A stretch of DNA of 64,000 nt from Jaltomata sinuosa (GCA_003996215.1 QJPP01000031.1:620001-684000), one strand, 5' to 3'. Shown: positions 21,648 to 33,760, numbered from the stretch's first letter. Program-made: numbers and translations. The notes: generated from the letters alone by a model not told the origin.

Positions 21648-21776
21648 TCTTGAGCCGGGGGTCTATCGGAAACAACCTCTCTACCTCACCTCTGAGGTAG
21701 TGGTATGGACTGCGTACACTCTACCCTCCCCAGACCCCACGCTGTGGGAATACACTGGGTATGTTGTTGTTGTTGT
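21648..21776 (+). mobile_element. TS-type SINE, 5'-truncated
   Basis: Sequence from GAGCCGGGGGTCTATCGG through CTGCGTACACTCTACCCTCC to CACTGGGTATG followed by (TTG)n at about 21763-21776 is the characteristic 3' portion of the TS SINE family of Solanaceae (tRNA-derived, TTG tail; from memory). The tRNA-like head with A and B boxes is absent. The flanks share CTTCAAA (21630-21636, 21778-21784), a probable target duplication. It would have moved with LINE enzymes. Confidence 0.82.
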
Positions 21777-21982
21777 GCTTCAAAATTATATTTCATTAAC
21801 TTAATGGTAAAGAAAACAGAATTAATAAAGTGTTGTAAAATTAAGAACAAGAGAATGTTTAGGACTTCTGAGAAATAGACACATTCTTACACATGTAGCA
21901 AGCCAAAATAGAGATCACACAAATATTCCTCTCTCTTTCTCCTATGCGATTCTTGCCCATATTCTGAGTTGTCTCATTGACA
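21777..21982 (+). other. Spacer and probable LINE leader
   Basis: Non-coding. It holds a 21-base stretch (about 21869-21889) that recurs inside the LINE ORF1 at about 22458-22478. The 5' end of the LINE is not definable. Confidence 0.35.
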
Positions 21983-22866
21983 ATGGCCAATCCAGCCATC
22001 GACAGGCCTCCGGAGGCTGGCCAGATCTTCTCCTTGACATCACTTACAGCTTTCCCAGATCTTTATCACACCAAATCGCCTAACTAATAATTTGCCTACC
22101 CAGCCCAGCGTTCCCATTTCAGATCCTGAGACTCAAACAGCTTTAAAGGATTCTATATTGCCCAATGGTTTGGAATCTGGTTCCCCAAAATTAAGGCAAT
22201 ATGTCAATTTATTAAAACCTATGGTTTCTACCAATTTCATGGTAGAATCGATCCCATTGAAGAAGCCTTTTTATAATAATAATAGCGTTCCTTGAATTAT
22301 GTGGACAGGAGATGAAGTTAGTAGAATGAATACCATTGAAAACCTCAAATTTATGGTGATTGGGATGTTTTTGTATGGATGGCCTGAATTGGAGGATCTT
22401 CGTGTCCAAATACCTAAAACAATGCAATGTTAAAGTGGAATGCAAGATAGGATTTATGAGAAATAGACACATTCTTATTAGACTCAATTCGGAGGAAGAT
22501 TTTATAAATATGATGTCTAAAAATGTCTATTACATCCTAACAATGGACGGATATTCATATCCCATGAGACCCCTTATATATGATGCTAAATATAAGGTTA
22601 ATGAGGAGACGACACAAGCAATGGCGTGGATATCATTTCTAGACGTGAAGCCTACTTATTTTGTTAAAGAATCAATTTCTTGTTGCGACAGTGGGCAAAC
22701 GCCTTCATTTGGATATGGCTACGATAAACAAAACTAAACCTATTTGTGCTAGGGTTAAGTTACAAGTGGATCTCATGTCTAATTTCATAAGGTGGTAGAG
22801 ATAGAAATTATCAATCCTACTACTAAGGAGTCAAGAGTTGAGGAGGTGAAGATTCAATAGGATATG
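21983..22866 (+). pseudogene. L1-type LINE ORF1 (DUF4283-like), truncated by Chr6
   Basis: ATG 21983 opens M-A-N-P-A-I-D-R-P-P-E-A-G, stops near 22085, and the frame then shifts. Later blocks (C-N-V-K-V-E-C; R-N-R-H-I-L-I-R; Y-P-M-R-P-L-I-Y-D-A; A-M-A-W-I-S-F; L-D-M-A-T-I-N-K-T) match the conserved N-terminal domain (DUF4283) of plant L1 ORF1, an RNA-binding protein of the LINE particle. Several frameshifts are present (for example near 22310 and 22680). It is cut at 22866 by the Chr6 LTR before the usual zinc knuckle. The rest, with ORF2, would lie past 64000. Confidence 0.8.
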
Positions 22867-24258
22867 TGTCACGCCCCGAGCCTACCCCCGGGATGCAACA
22901 CGGGACCTGAGACCACAAATGATCCCAAGATAACCCTTGGTCTAAGGATGACTTAAACATAACCATAAGATACTGAGCACAAGCTTAATAACAAGTAATG
23001 ATTAACTCCATATATATAAAGAAGCATAAGTCTAGGAGAAACAATATGAACATAAAACACCGACTGTCTAGTTATGTCTGAAAAGACTCTAAAACTGATA
23101 GGATGAGTTGCTGGGACAAGACCCCAACTAACCCTAATTACTGAAAGAATGTCATAAATATAACTAAACTCATAAGTAGTCCTCGTAGGGTGAGGAGTCA
23201 CCAACTGCGGCTGGAAATCATGCTATCTCTATCCACGAGTTTGGGAATGAGTGCCTGAATCTGCATCATAATAGGATGCAACACAAAGAATTATGCGATC
23301 ATTACAATGGATATACCGAGTATGTGAGCTATGCATAATTATGATAAAACGTGCTTAAAACATACTTAAAACTGAGTTCATGCATTAGTAAAGGGAATCA
23401 TAGTGCAAAGACTCAAAGTAAATCATAAGTAAATATCATGGCTTGAGCATAAGTCATAAAGTCATGAGTCTAAGCCTGAAATCTGAAGTCATATAATCTT
23501 AGTAGTTTAAAACCATTCTTGTGGGGGTTCCTTATAACCGACATAAACCATGTTGAGCAACATGGAGTCCAGTGTCATACACCCACACTAAAAAAAAGTT
23601 TTTCTAACCGTCCAAAGTTAGAACGATAAACATAAGAATCCTGAAGTGCGCCTGAAAAAGGGCAAACCCTACGGTGATAACGCAATTCTGGACTTGGGTT
23701 ATCTAGAACCATCATCAGCTCGGTGCTACATACTACTCTCAAAACATATCATAGTGCTCACAAAATATGTGAAATATCTAGATGTTAAAGCTTATTCATA
23801 GTCATAGATGGAAAACCTGGATATCATACTACTCATGAACCTTGCTTTCGAAAAATGGTTCATAAGCATTGATGGCATGTCAGGCTGTCATATCATTCAT
23901 AGAAGAACATATCTTAAATGTTTACAAGACACTAGTTCAAATATATAATCTTAAAAAAGTTCATAACTTGAAGAACTAGGCATGTAATTTGTTGAATACA
24001 TGAGGTCATGTTATCTAAACATGCCAATTTTCTTAAAATAATCCATACATGTAAAATTAGGCTAGGTTTTCCTTTCAAATCATGGGATTGAGAAATACTT
24101 GTAAAAATTCATGCAAAAATCATGTAATTAGGACTAGAAATCATATAATAACATGAGAAAAATAAATTTATAGAAATTCATATAATTGGATAAGAACCCT
24201 AACTTGAGAAATTCATGAAATTAAAGAAAAATATGAGGTTTTGGGCATAAGGGTGAAA
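22867..24258 (-). repeat. Chr6 3' LTR, left (terminal) portion
   Basis: Starts TGTCACGCCCCGAGCC, the minus-strand LTR end, and is colinear with 62540-63931 of the other Chr6 LTR. It is interrupted by Tek4 and resumes at 56823. The last five bases, TGAAA (24254-24258), are the Tek4 target duplication. Confidence 0.93.
24254..24258. repeat. Target-site duplication of Tek4, left copy (TGAAA)
   Basis: Recurs at 56818-56822 directly after the Tek4 3' LTR. Joining the flanks restores the Chr6 LTR as seen around 63930. Confidence 0.93.
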
Positions 24259-26720
24259 TATAATGACCCTTTCGGTCATTTCCGCAGTTTCACTTTCTTT
24301 GTATTGTTAGAACTTGCCTGTAGTGGCTCTAAGTTATTTATGACTTACTAGGACCGATGGTTTGGTGCTCGGGCCATTCATTAGGTCATTATGACCATTT
24401 CCGTATTTTATAGTTTTAACTTAGAAAATAATTGACTTTAGTCAATATTCTTAGAAAGTACGCTCAGAATCTAATTCTGACAGTTCCATTAGCTCTGGAG
24501 CGTAGATTTTGGTCTAGTTGGACCCTTGGTAGAGGCCTGGGAGCTTGTGGTATGGTTCCATCTCAATTTCTGAGATTTCAGGCCAGTTGGACTTGGTAGC
24601 TTGACTTTGGTCAACATTCAGAGAAGACGGCCTCAGGTGGGAATTCCATCAACACTGCTAGCTCTAGAATGCCGACTTTGGGCTAGAGGGACATTTTGTT
24701 TGGGTCTCGAGGCTTCCAAAATCATTTTGGGCCATTAGCTTCATATTAACAGGTAGAGTTTGGTCTTGATAGTTTGATTGCCATTCAGGGCTTCTTAAAG
24801 CAGTTCAGGCTCGGGCAATGACTTTCCAGCAGCTATTCATCAGATACTAGGTAGGTTACGGCTTACCTACCTTAGACTTTTCTTATATAGAATATAATTG
24901 TACTATTAAGCATCTTTGGGTTGGGTTTACTAGGTTAGCACCCCAGACCTTGTCCGCTTCCTTTCTGTCCGCTCTTACTTCGTTTGCTTTAATATTTGAG
25001 CTAGTTTTGATAAGTATTACCCTTGCGGCCCTATATGGCCTTTGTACATGCCTTTGGACCATGGATGGTGGGATATTTGGGCAATATGCATGAGTCTTGG
25101 ATATTAATTCATGATTATGAGGGGTTATCTATGTTGTAGAGAGGATTGAGCATATGCAGGGCCGGTAGATTGATTGTTAACTATTGGTTGTATTTGATCA
25201 TATCATCATTACCATTAAAAGAGCTTTTTTTGCATTGGTTTACTACTACATGGCTGCGGGCCTGACTATTACCAATTTTCTAAACCTTGCATGGTCTTGA
25301 GTGTCCGTTTTCATTTATAAATGGATTTAAAACTGATTTTATGCATCTTCTTGGAGTAAAAGAGATTATATGATGATTTTACTACTGATTTTGAGATGAT
25401 ACTAGACTCAGCTGGGCCAGAGTGCTAGACATGATTTTACTGCTGATTTTGAGATGATACTAGGCTCGGTTTAGCCGGAGCGCTAAACATGGCTTTACTT
25501 ACTGATTTTATACCTAGATGGATTCTGGGCACCCATATTGAGATATTAAGAGTTGTATGTGGTCTCGGAGACCTACATGGACCTTGCCGATTTGGACTAG
25601 GGACTATGGGTCAAGAGTGACAGAGGAGGGGTATACGGGGGAAGCCTTCCATGGGTCCTACCTGCTAGACCTAGGGGCACTGAAGGAGGTGCATACGGTA
25701 CACCACTGGCATGATATATCACATCATTCATTGTTTGCATGGTTCAACCCTTGTTTCCTCTTTGCTGAGTGTATGCTTCGGTAGTATAGGATGCCGGAGG
25801 GTTTGTTTTCACTTGTATGTATTCCTTGAATGTATGGGCGCCGTTGGGATTGTAGGTAGATTTGTCTTACTCATTTATATTATAGTTACTTGTTATTTAC
25901 TTTCCGATCATCCTTACCTTATGAGTGGTATTGCAAGCATGTTTATGTTTACATGCTTTCCTTCTCTCCCGTTATTTGAGGTTACTGGTACACCGCCCTG
26001 TTCGCTAAACTTTCTATCTATATATTATTGTTGCAAGGATCCAAGTGCGTTCTCTACTCTTTCACCTATATTCTGTGATATATCTTCTTCTGTGGCTAGC
26101 ATAATATACTTGTATTCTCTATGCCCTCTTCCTGTTGCTAGCTTTCGTGTACTCTTCTCTATTTTCTTCTGTGACCATTTCTTTCTTGCCTGATATTTGC
26201 TTCTTTTATATTTTATATATGCTTAGTCAGCCTATGATGCCTACTGGGTACACTTTGCTTTGCAATTGGTGCTCATACTATGCTTTTGCATCTTCTTGGT
26301 ACACATCCTAGTGTGGTCTATCATCATTAACGCATGGTGACTCGTGCAACGCTTGACATCTGAGACATAAAGTGAGCTTCTAGAAACCAGGGCTTAGCTA
26401 TATCTCCTCTTTTGGTAGTTAACTCTTTTGTTCATTCAGAGACAGTTGTATATTATATTTTTCTACTCTCTTGTACTTTGTATATATCATCGTGGCTCCT
26501 GTACTTTTGATACCTGGTCGTGGGATGGTGTAGTTACTCTATATATATCTAGATTGTTTCCTTTCTCTTTGCTTTCCTTATCTTTCTTCCACTTAGTATG
26601 CTTCTTATGCGTGCTTACTTAGCTAGTAACCCATCACTAACCATTTCAGGCTAGGGGCATTGCTTTGCCTACAAGAGGGGTTGTAGGTGTCATTATGACC
26701 TGAGAAATTAGGTTGTGACA
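24259..26720 (+). repeat. Tek4 5' LTR (2462 bp)
   Basis: Starts TATAATGACCC (decayed TGTAATGACCC) and ends GGTTGTGACA. It aligns with the 3' LTR over the first 85 bp or so and from about 24755 onward, but 24345-24750 is unrelated to the corresponding 54275-54830. This interval instead holds two diverged direct repeats (TTGACTTTAGTCAA... and TTGACTTTGGTCAA...). Donor-like CTAG|GTAGGT at 24847-24856. Confidence 0.9.
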
Positions 26721-26723
26721 ACT

Positions 26724-26736
26724 TGGTATCAGAGCC
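26724..26736 (+). other. Tek4 primer-binding site (tRNA-iMet)
   Basis: TGGTATCAGAGCC, three bases after the LTR; the canonical iMet primer site of plant chromoviruses. Confidence 0.92.
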
Positions 26737-26932
26737 TAGGTTCACCGGTGTCATCGGTATAGGAGCCAATGTCTAGTTAAGTCTTGCGGATCAGGGAGGA
26801 GATGTCCGCACTCTATATTCAGGAGGCTACAATGGCATTTTATGAAACATAAATCTTTTATTTCTTATATATCGTGCGTCTTATCCTAGGTGGTTTCCTG
26901 GAATCTCATTTGTTCCATTCACTCTTCTACAA

Positions 26933-27144
26933 ATGGCTCATACATGATCTTTAGAAGCGGATGAGGGCGAGCCTTCAACACCAATACAGTCAACTCCAGC
27001 AAAGGGCCGGGGTGGTCGTAGAAGTAGAGGTTGAGGACGTGCCTGAGCAGTTGCACCGGTTAGAGCTCCTGAGGCCGAGTATGAGCCTACGCCAATTCCG
27101 GACTAGCAGCTCATGTACCAGGGAGCATCCCAGGTGCCACCAGG
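26933..27144 (+). pseudogene. gag: Tek4 gag, N-terminal piece
   Basis: ATG 26933 aligns with the gag ATG of Tek1 and Tek2. The fifth codon is TGA where the siblings read a sense codon, and several more stops follow. The acceptor-like AG before the ATG has become AA. It ends in a Q-V-P-P motif at the Lard3 insertion and continues at 35214. Confidence 0.82.
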
Positions 27145-28473
27145 TGATAACGCTCAAAATCACTATCCAATGGAGGTGATTGCGATTGTCCGAGCAAAAC
27201 ACATTTATATTCCCAATGTATGTCGGGGTCGTAGCCACAAAGAACAATGTAGTCGGGATCGAGCTAATAAAGAATCCAAGCAACTTATTAAAGTTCAATT
27301 AATGAAAAAGGGAAAAGATATCTAAAAAGGGTGGTTTTAGACTAAAACTAAAGATAAAAGAAAATCAAATAAAAGATAGATTGATCAATGGCTTTCACCT
27401 TGCTCTATTCAAGCAAGGATAATAAGGGAGACTTGGGAATGGGAGTTCAACTCACAAGACTTATACCTGATTAACATGTAGGTAGTATTGGTTGAAGGTA
27501 TGCCTAACCATCTTTTGACCAATCGAGAATATATCTCGTGTATTCTCTCGAACCACCACGAGTAAGCAATAAACCAACCAAACAACTTGGGTGAGTTGGA
27601 TTATCTCTAACCCCAACTCTAAGATAGGAGTTTCCGGCAACCAAACTATCTCTAGCCTTGGTCTAGAGTGAAAATCCCAAATCCCCACTATTAAATCTTC
27701 CCAAACTTAGGAAAATTCTCTCTCCAGCAACAACCCAAATTAGAAAGCTAAGTCAATGTTTGCTACCATTGACTATAAATTCAAATGTGAAGGATTCAAT
27801 AGACCCAAATAAAAACAAGAACAAAATCTATATATGAATTCAATACCCAAACAAGTATTATCTCTAATACAAACCCAAAACTAAATTCAACAATTACACC
27901 ACTAAAATAGCAATTAAGAACAAGAGTTGAAGAATGGAAACTAAAGATTTTACAATAGAGAGCATCCAAATCTTCACTCCTATGGTGTTGGTTGATGAAC
28001 TTGCTCTCCAAGCTTTCCAAAAGTTGTTAGAATAGCTAAAGATAATTTCCAAGACGGCTTGGAGGTGTTTTATGTGAATTGGGGTTTCCAAAATAGGAAA
28101 TTTCCATTTCTGCCCCGCAGCTGCCCTTTTCTTCTTCTCTTACGCATAAGGTCCACCACATTCACGAAGGGTCTTTGTCTGGTTGATCTTCGCATACGCG
28201 AGTGGTACAACGCGTTCGCGTAGCTTTTGCTTGAGTAGCCTTTGCTTACGCAGCGGGATGCCGCGTTCTCATAGGAAATTTAGCTGCCAATTCCATATTT
28301 CTCCTAATAGCTCCCTTTTGACTTGTTTTCATCCAAATCCTTCCAAAACACTTCTAAAACACAAAAACATGCAAAATAGAGGTAATCTGTGTCAATTGCA
28401 CTACTTTTCCACTTATTATTAGCAAAAGCATAAGTTTAAGAGTTAAATAAGTAGGTAGAATACGAACTTATCA
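27145..28473 (-). repeat. Lard3 3' LTR (1329 bp)
   Basis: Matches 33893-35208. A CpG-rich word array (about 28165-28275, words such as ACGCGTTCGCG) lies upstream, in the sense direction, of a weak TATA-like CATAAAACACC (about 28062-28074). The minus-strand polypurine tract GTTCAAGTTTGGCGGTTT (28474-28491) abuts it. Confidence 0.9.
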
Positions 28474-30490
28474 AACCGCCAAACTTGAACTATTGCTTGT
28501 CTTCAAGCAACTAAAAATTCTAACTCAATAGGCACACAACTCAAATTTAAATGACAATACCCCAAGCCAAGGAAAACCCATTTCGAGCACCAAAAAAAAT
28601 GACTTCGATTGGTACTAATGATTAGTCAATCACATGATACTTACTCTAACCATGCCCCTTGATTCAAACACAATTCAATGATGCAATGGCACAATAAGAA
28701 CAAGAAAGTGACAAAAATCAATCCTCAAGATGTGACTCAAACCACTAGCTTACAAAAACATGCTCATTTGATTTATTTTTCGGAGTTTATCAATGTCACC
28801 AACTATCCTAATTCACATGCCCTCACAAGAACAAAAGTCCCCAAAAAACATTATGTACAAAGACAATCACAAGGGATAAACACAAACACTCACACTCACA
28901 ATGAACTTCAAGCACTAACAAGTATCAACCATAGGCTTGCCCTTATTTTCATCAGCCACTAGCTCAATAACACTCGGTTGGAGATCTCAAAGGGATTTTA
29001 TAAGCTTGTAATGTAGGCTCGGGGATGGGTAGGATACACATTTGGATTCAAGTGACTTCATCCTCCTAGAACTCTACACAACTTTTTCAATTCAAACCAA
29101 GGCCATTCCTTTCATTTTTATTCAACACAAGGCACCATTTAACTTCTTTTTATTTGAAGCCCCAATTTCTATCATTTTCTTCACCTTGGAGGATTTTCTT
29201 TCCTTCTTTTCCTCTTTGATTTTCATTTTGCTTTCTTTCTTCCTTCTTTTTGGTGACTCTTATTAAGCAACAAACCATGATTTAATAATTTAGCACTCCT
29301 CCAAGGACCTTTATCCACCCCTAAACTTAGGCTTTTAGCCTCGAATTCACACTTGTGGAGTTCAAGAAGGAACAGATTCAAGAGAGGGATTCATTGTCAA
29401 AATGGTTCAAGGCTTGGAACGAGGTTGAAAAGAAGAGGTATTAGGCTCAAGAGGGGTGACTAATGATTCAATTAAGTGCAATGGTGGATTTTAAGGCTAA
29501 GTGGGCTTCGATAATCACAAAGAAGGCCTAATATCATTCTCCAACAAAAAGTAATCAAGACTAGCTTTAAAGACTAACCGGGCAAGTTCTAGTTAACACA
29601 AGCAAGCACAAGAATTATTCAACTAAACCTCGCCACACATGGCATGCGAATCATTCAAGAAGGATCGATTTTAACTTCCTAAACAAGAACAAAGAGGAGC
29701 CATTCTACATTATCACTGCTAATGATCTAAGAGTCACAAAAAGATCAAAGGGGTTGTCACAAACATCAATTTTTGCCATGCACTTTTCACAATTTTTTTG
29801 GAAGGATATGCCTATTTCACTTAACATGTAATACTACTTCATTAGTACCAAACAAGTCAATCGCAACTAAAACCTCAAAAGACGATGATTTTCCCTTAAG
29901 AATGACGTCACTCAGTCTATCATTGGGCTAATTCATCTATCTATATCGGTATGGCTACACAAGATGGATCAACACAATTATCACAATCTCTGGGCATATG
30001 CAATTCGTACATGTCAAAGTGCGGTTCGCACGTGCAACACACAGGCCAAACAGTGGGCATGTGCGAAGCTCATGCAATTCGCATGTCGACAAGTGCGGTA
30101 CAAGTATTCTCCAGCTCAGACAAGTTCCATCTAGCCTAACAGGTACTCATACTTCCCCTGGCCCATAACACCCAACACCTCAACTACAAAATAACAAAAG
30201 AAGCTAAAAATTAAAGGAAACTAAGAAGCTTAACCATCAACTTCTTCCACACAACACCAAAACCCGACAAGGGCACAACAATATATAAACAAACAAAACA
30301 AGCCCGTCAAGGGCACAGAATATCCAAAATGACAAAACAAGCCCGGCGAGGGCACAATAATATCCATAAGTAAATCAAGCTAAACTAGAAAGATAGAGTG
30401 TGGATTAACACGCCAACCCCAACTAAGATAGGGCAGTGCCCTCACTGCATCAAAGTAAGGATTAAGTTTGAGGGGGCTCCCTGAGGTGTA
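28474..30490 (-). other. Lard3 3' non-coding region
   Basis: No supported ORF. On the minus strand it contains: a word array (about 30090-29990), three GCCC-N5-GGGC-type hairpin words (30370-30249), and an internal polypurine-like CCTAAGTTTAGGGGTGG (29334-29318) about 850 bp before the LTR, like one in Ath5. Confidence 0.55.
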
Positions 30491-31823
30491 TCAATCTGAG
30501 ATAGAGAAAGAGGGAAACTCAAGTCTATCCTCATCCTCATCATCATCATTCTCTGGTGTACCAAATCCACAAAAGGACTTCAATCTATCCATTATCTTGT
30601 TCAAAAACTTGCTCTTCTTATTCTCGTGCTCGTTAAACTTCTTTTGGCATTTTTCAACCTTTCCTTGCCTACGGCTCATGTGCTCCAAACAAGTATTCAT
30701 TGCACTCAGTCTCCCATTAATCAATTTATGCTCATTGGCCACTTTAGCAAGAGATGGGGGGGGGGACTCATAACCTGCTGGTGTGTCGGCTCCAGCTAAG
30801 CCAGTAGAGAATCAAACCAACAACTGCTAAATATGTGCATCTACTCCCTGAATCTGACTAAAGAGGTGGAACATGAGATAGGGCCAGGACTATAGAGCTC
30901 CCACAAGATGAGATGATCTAGATGCAATGGTGGAAGGACCAGTGGGCTCGGTCGAAGACTCTGGAAGCTATATGAAAGACGGAGAAGCTATATCAATCTT
31001 CCTTTTTTCCTGCTTTGCTTCTCGGGACCTTTTCAACAATGAGTGGATCATAGTTGCTGGCTTCTTATTAATGTCATCTGGATGTGGAAACACCCCAGTA
31101 TCATAGAACAACTGAGTCACCAATGAGTGGAAGAAAAGGCTTTTCGACCTTCCACTAGCCACCTCTACCATCTGGGCCACAATATGGTGCCCAACATTTA
31201 CATCTATGCCATCAATGAGGGCTGCAACCATCAATGATCTATCAGGGGTCACATCAGTGTCATGAGAGGATGGTATGATCCTTGCACAGATAATCAAAAT
31301 CCAAGACTTGGCTTCTGCAGTGAACTCATGTGAATCAACCCCCTTTTGCGAAGTCAACCAATTTGGAGTCACCACATCATGCAACTTGTCTACCAACCAC
31401 TGGTGTCCTTTGGTTTTTGATTGGCAATATAAACCTCATTGTCGACATCCAGAAGGTTGTACAATGTATTGATGATCTCGGGGTTAAAACTCACTTGGAC
31501 TCCTTAAATAGTAGTGACCAATGCGCTCTTGAAGTCTGTGATCGAAGTATTAGCATAGAACTCCATGACCACCGTGTGATTTGCCTTGATAGGTGGAGGA
31601 GCAAAGCAAATCCATCCACGCTCCACCAATCTCTTCTAGAATGCCGACATTTTACCTTCAACTTTGTCCAAGTTGATTCCTTTCTCCCTAACAAATGGCT
31701 TGGATAAGAGCTCATCATACCGATGCTCATATGATGCCGATAGGAATCTCTCTTGATCATAATTCTCCTCCATTTCCACTTCCAGAACATTATCAACTTT
31801 ATTTCACTACCGTTGGAGACCAT
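30491..31823 (-). pseudogene. Lard3 ORF3 (plant retrotransposon ORF3 family), broken
   Basis: Starts at ATG 31823-31821, 19 bases after a TAG|GTAC acceptor-like site. After an early frameshift, one frame carries blocks typical of the family I know as 'putative plant transposon protein' (R-G-W-I-C-F ... E-F-Y-A-N; F-N-P-E-I-I-N; A-K-S-W-I-L-I-I-C-A-R-I; D-V-T-P-D-R-S; D-V-N-V-G-H-H-I). The longest open piece is 142 codons (31396-30968). In the same frame an 83-codon piece (30742-30491) is charged, likely coiled coil, and ends acidic (D-D-D-E-D-E-D). Function unknown; it holds the env position. Stops split it. Confidence 0.68.
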
Positions 31824-31841
31824 CTTTTTTTTATCAAAGTA

Positions 31842-31860
31842 CCTACAAAACATACCAATA
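31842..31860 (-). promoter_or_regulatory. Acceptor-like site before Lard3 ORF3
   Basis: Minus strand TATGTTTTGTAG|GTAC just upstream of the ORF3 ATG. Ath5 has CTTCTCCGTAG|GTAC at the same place. A spliced ORF3 mRNA is inferred. Confidence 0.4.
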
Positions 31861-32896
31861 TGTTAAAAGTTCTTACGGACACTTTAAATAATGTATTATG
31901 AAGCACTTAGTCCCAAGAAATAGGTGAAAGAAATTATGAGGTGGGCTGTGCGGAGCTACTATTTTGGAATTGTCAGGCATTCCTTCTTCGCGTTCGCAGC
32001 AAGGAGGCTGTATTCGCGAAGAGGGATTTTATTTTTCAGAAAGTTTCTCCTTCGCGAACGCGGCCAGGTGACCGCGAACGTGAAGGCCATCGTGTTTGCC
32101 CAGATCAGTTCCTCTTTGAGGCATTGTCTCAAACACTTGGCAGCCATAATTCATTTAACAAATTCTATGCTCATTGTGCTCATGCTAATCACCATATTTT
32201 GGCACTCTTGCACAAACTTTACCCACCTTGATTTTCAATTACCCAACAACGTTCTTATGAAGTTAAATTCCAACATCACCATTTTTGACCATTGATAGCA
32301 CAAAGAATGGAAAAGGAGTAGAATTTATGACAATAATTAGAGCTGATGAGTTTCATACCTGATGGATTGCACTTGTGAAATAGTGGATGAAGAACTTGAT
32401 GGAATGATTGTGTACCAAAGAAGAGGGGGTATTTTGTTTTATGTAGAGAAAAACGTATGAAGCCATCTAATTTTGAACGTTTTAAATTTACCTAAACTGC
32501 CTGGAAGCATCGCATTTGCGGGCAGTACGGTGCGTTCGCGATGGCCTGTTGTTTCACTGGACTTCACATTGGCGGATGGTCTACCGTGTTCGCGAAGAAA
32601 GAGTACTGGAATAGGCTTTTCAAATTTTTCTCCAGTGTACTGCTCATGATGTGTGACATCGAGTGCGATGGGCACTTTGTGATGTGAAAAAGGCACCATG
32701 TTCGCCCATGCCAATGTTTTTGATCAGCTTACTATTTGCTTGAGCGATGGCATGTGCGACGAGCACTCTTCCAGGTGGGAAAAGCACATTTTTCAGAGGT
32801 ATTTTTGGTGCTTCTCAACACTTGGTTCCTCTTCACATTCCTTTGGGCACCTAAAAACATACCAAAAAGAAATAAAAAGTGAAGTAAAGCATAAAA
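31861..32896 (-). repeat. Lard3 pre-ORF3 leader with CpG-rich word array
   Basis: Non-coding. Words such as CGCGAACGCG, TTCGCGAACG and TTCGCGAAG (and C-to-T decayed forms) cluster at about 31978-32090, 32505-32605 and 32698-32765. The same words form the array in the Lard3 LTR. Confidence 0.6.
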
Positions 32897-32950
32897 ACGA
32901 TGGGTTACCTCCCATCAAGCGCACAATTTAATGTCGCAGTGCAACGCAAG
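32897..32950 (-). ncRNA. Two-hairpin module, Lard3 copy (D)
   Basis: Sense strand: hairpin 1 GTTGC-ACT-GCGAC (32945-32933), linker with ATTAAAT and GCGCTT, hairpin 2 GATGGG-AGGTAA-CCCATC (32916-32899). It matches Ath5 copies A-C with compensating changes in both stems. It lies where pol would end. Confidence 0.6.
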
Positions 32951-33479
32951 CTACCTCTCCATTTGTAGGGTTTGAACCTTCGACCCAAACTTGAATTGAA
33001 TTTCTGATGACAATCCCGGGGTGAAGGTTTGAGCATGAGAAGGCCATTCTCTTGATTTCGTGTTTTGCGCTTTTTAGCCTTTGAGTGAGGAAGGACACTT
33101 TGCCTTCTTTCCACGACAAACTCAAAACTGGATAAACCTTAATCCATCCTCCTTCCAAGGTCTTCCAAAATCTTGATTACTTTGACTTTTATCCATTTAA
33201 TCAAACTTAAGGTCGAAAAATGGTTGGAGGGGGATTTGGGCATCTCCACCTTCAATCTTGCCTCATTCACAACATCCTCACTTTGAGATGTCATGACATC
33301 ATGACCCACATATGGGGTAGTTGGTTGCAACACCACCTTCAATTCATGATCCTCCCTTGTGTTTTCTGATTTTTTACCCCTTGCGTCCATAAAGCCTTGC
33401 TTTATGGATTGCACACTCTCTTCTTAGGTTTCTAGCGAGGCCAAGAAGGTTGGAGCTTGACACATATGCCTTCTTTTTT
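32951..33479 (-). other. Lard3 degenerate coding-like stretch
   Basis: No intact ORF. Near 32965-32990 the minus strand reads R-F-K-P-Y, like the R-x-K-x-Y of an integrase C-terminus (Ath5 has Q-R-I-K-A-Y), just before module D. It may be the 3' scar of a deleted pol. Weak. Confidence 0.3.
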
Positions 33480-33760
33480 TGCTAAGTCATGGTACCTATT
33501 AAGGTCACAAGCACCACTAGCAACATTGTTAGCACAAGAGGAGGGAGGGGGACGATCATCATTGGGGCATTCGCTCCAATGTCCGTCATGACCACCACAC
33601 AAATAGCAATTGCACCCATCATAGGAACGAGAAGGAGAATACCTTCCTCTCCTTGGGCAAATTCTACACCTTCATCTAAGGTGGGGTCCTCCACAATAAA
33701 CACAATAATCGGGGATATAAACTGGGATGCAACTATCAATATTTCTAGCATTCAAATATG
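33480..33760 (-). pseudogene. Lard3 zinc-knuckle-like remnant
   Basis: One minus frame reads Y-C-V-Y-C-G-G-P-H-L-R, a stop, then C-Y-L-C-G-G-H-D-G-H-W-S-E-C-P. The second unit resembles a CCHC knuckle, but His sits one residue later than usual (C-x2-C-x5-H-x3-C). Just inside the primer site it could be a gag remnant. Its frame is broken on both sides. Confidence 0.4.

Noticed and set aside
33482..33751. Hydrophobic 89-codon minus-strand ORF in Lard3, resembling a membrane protein
   Set aside because: It is the shifted frame of the zinc-knuckle-like stretch; Val/Ile/Met richness comes from the codon pattern of the other frame.
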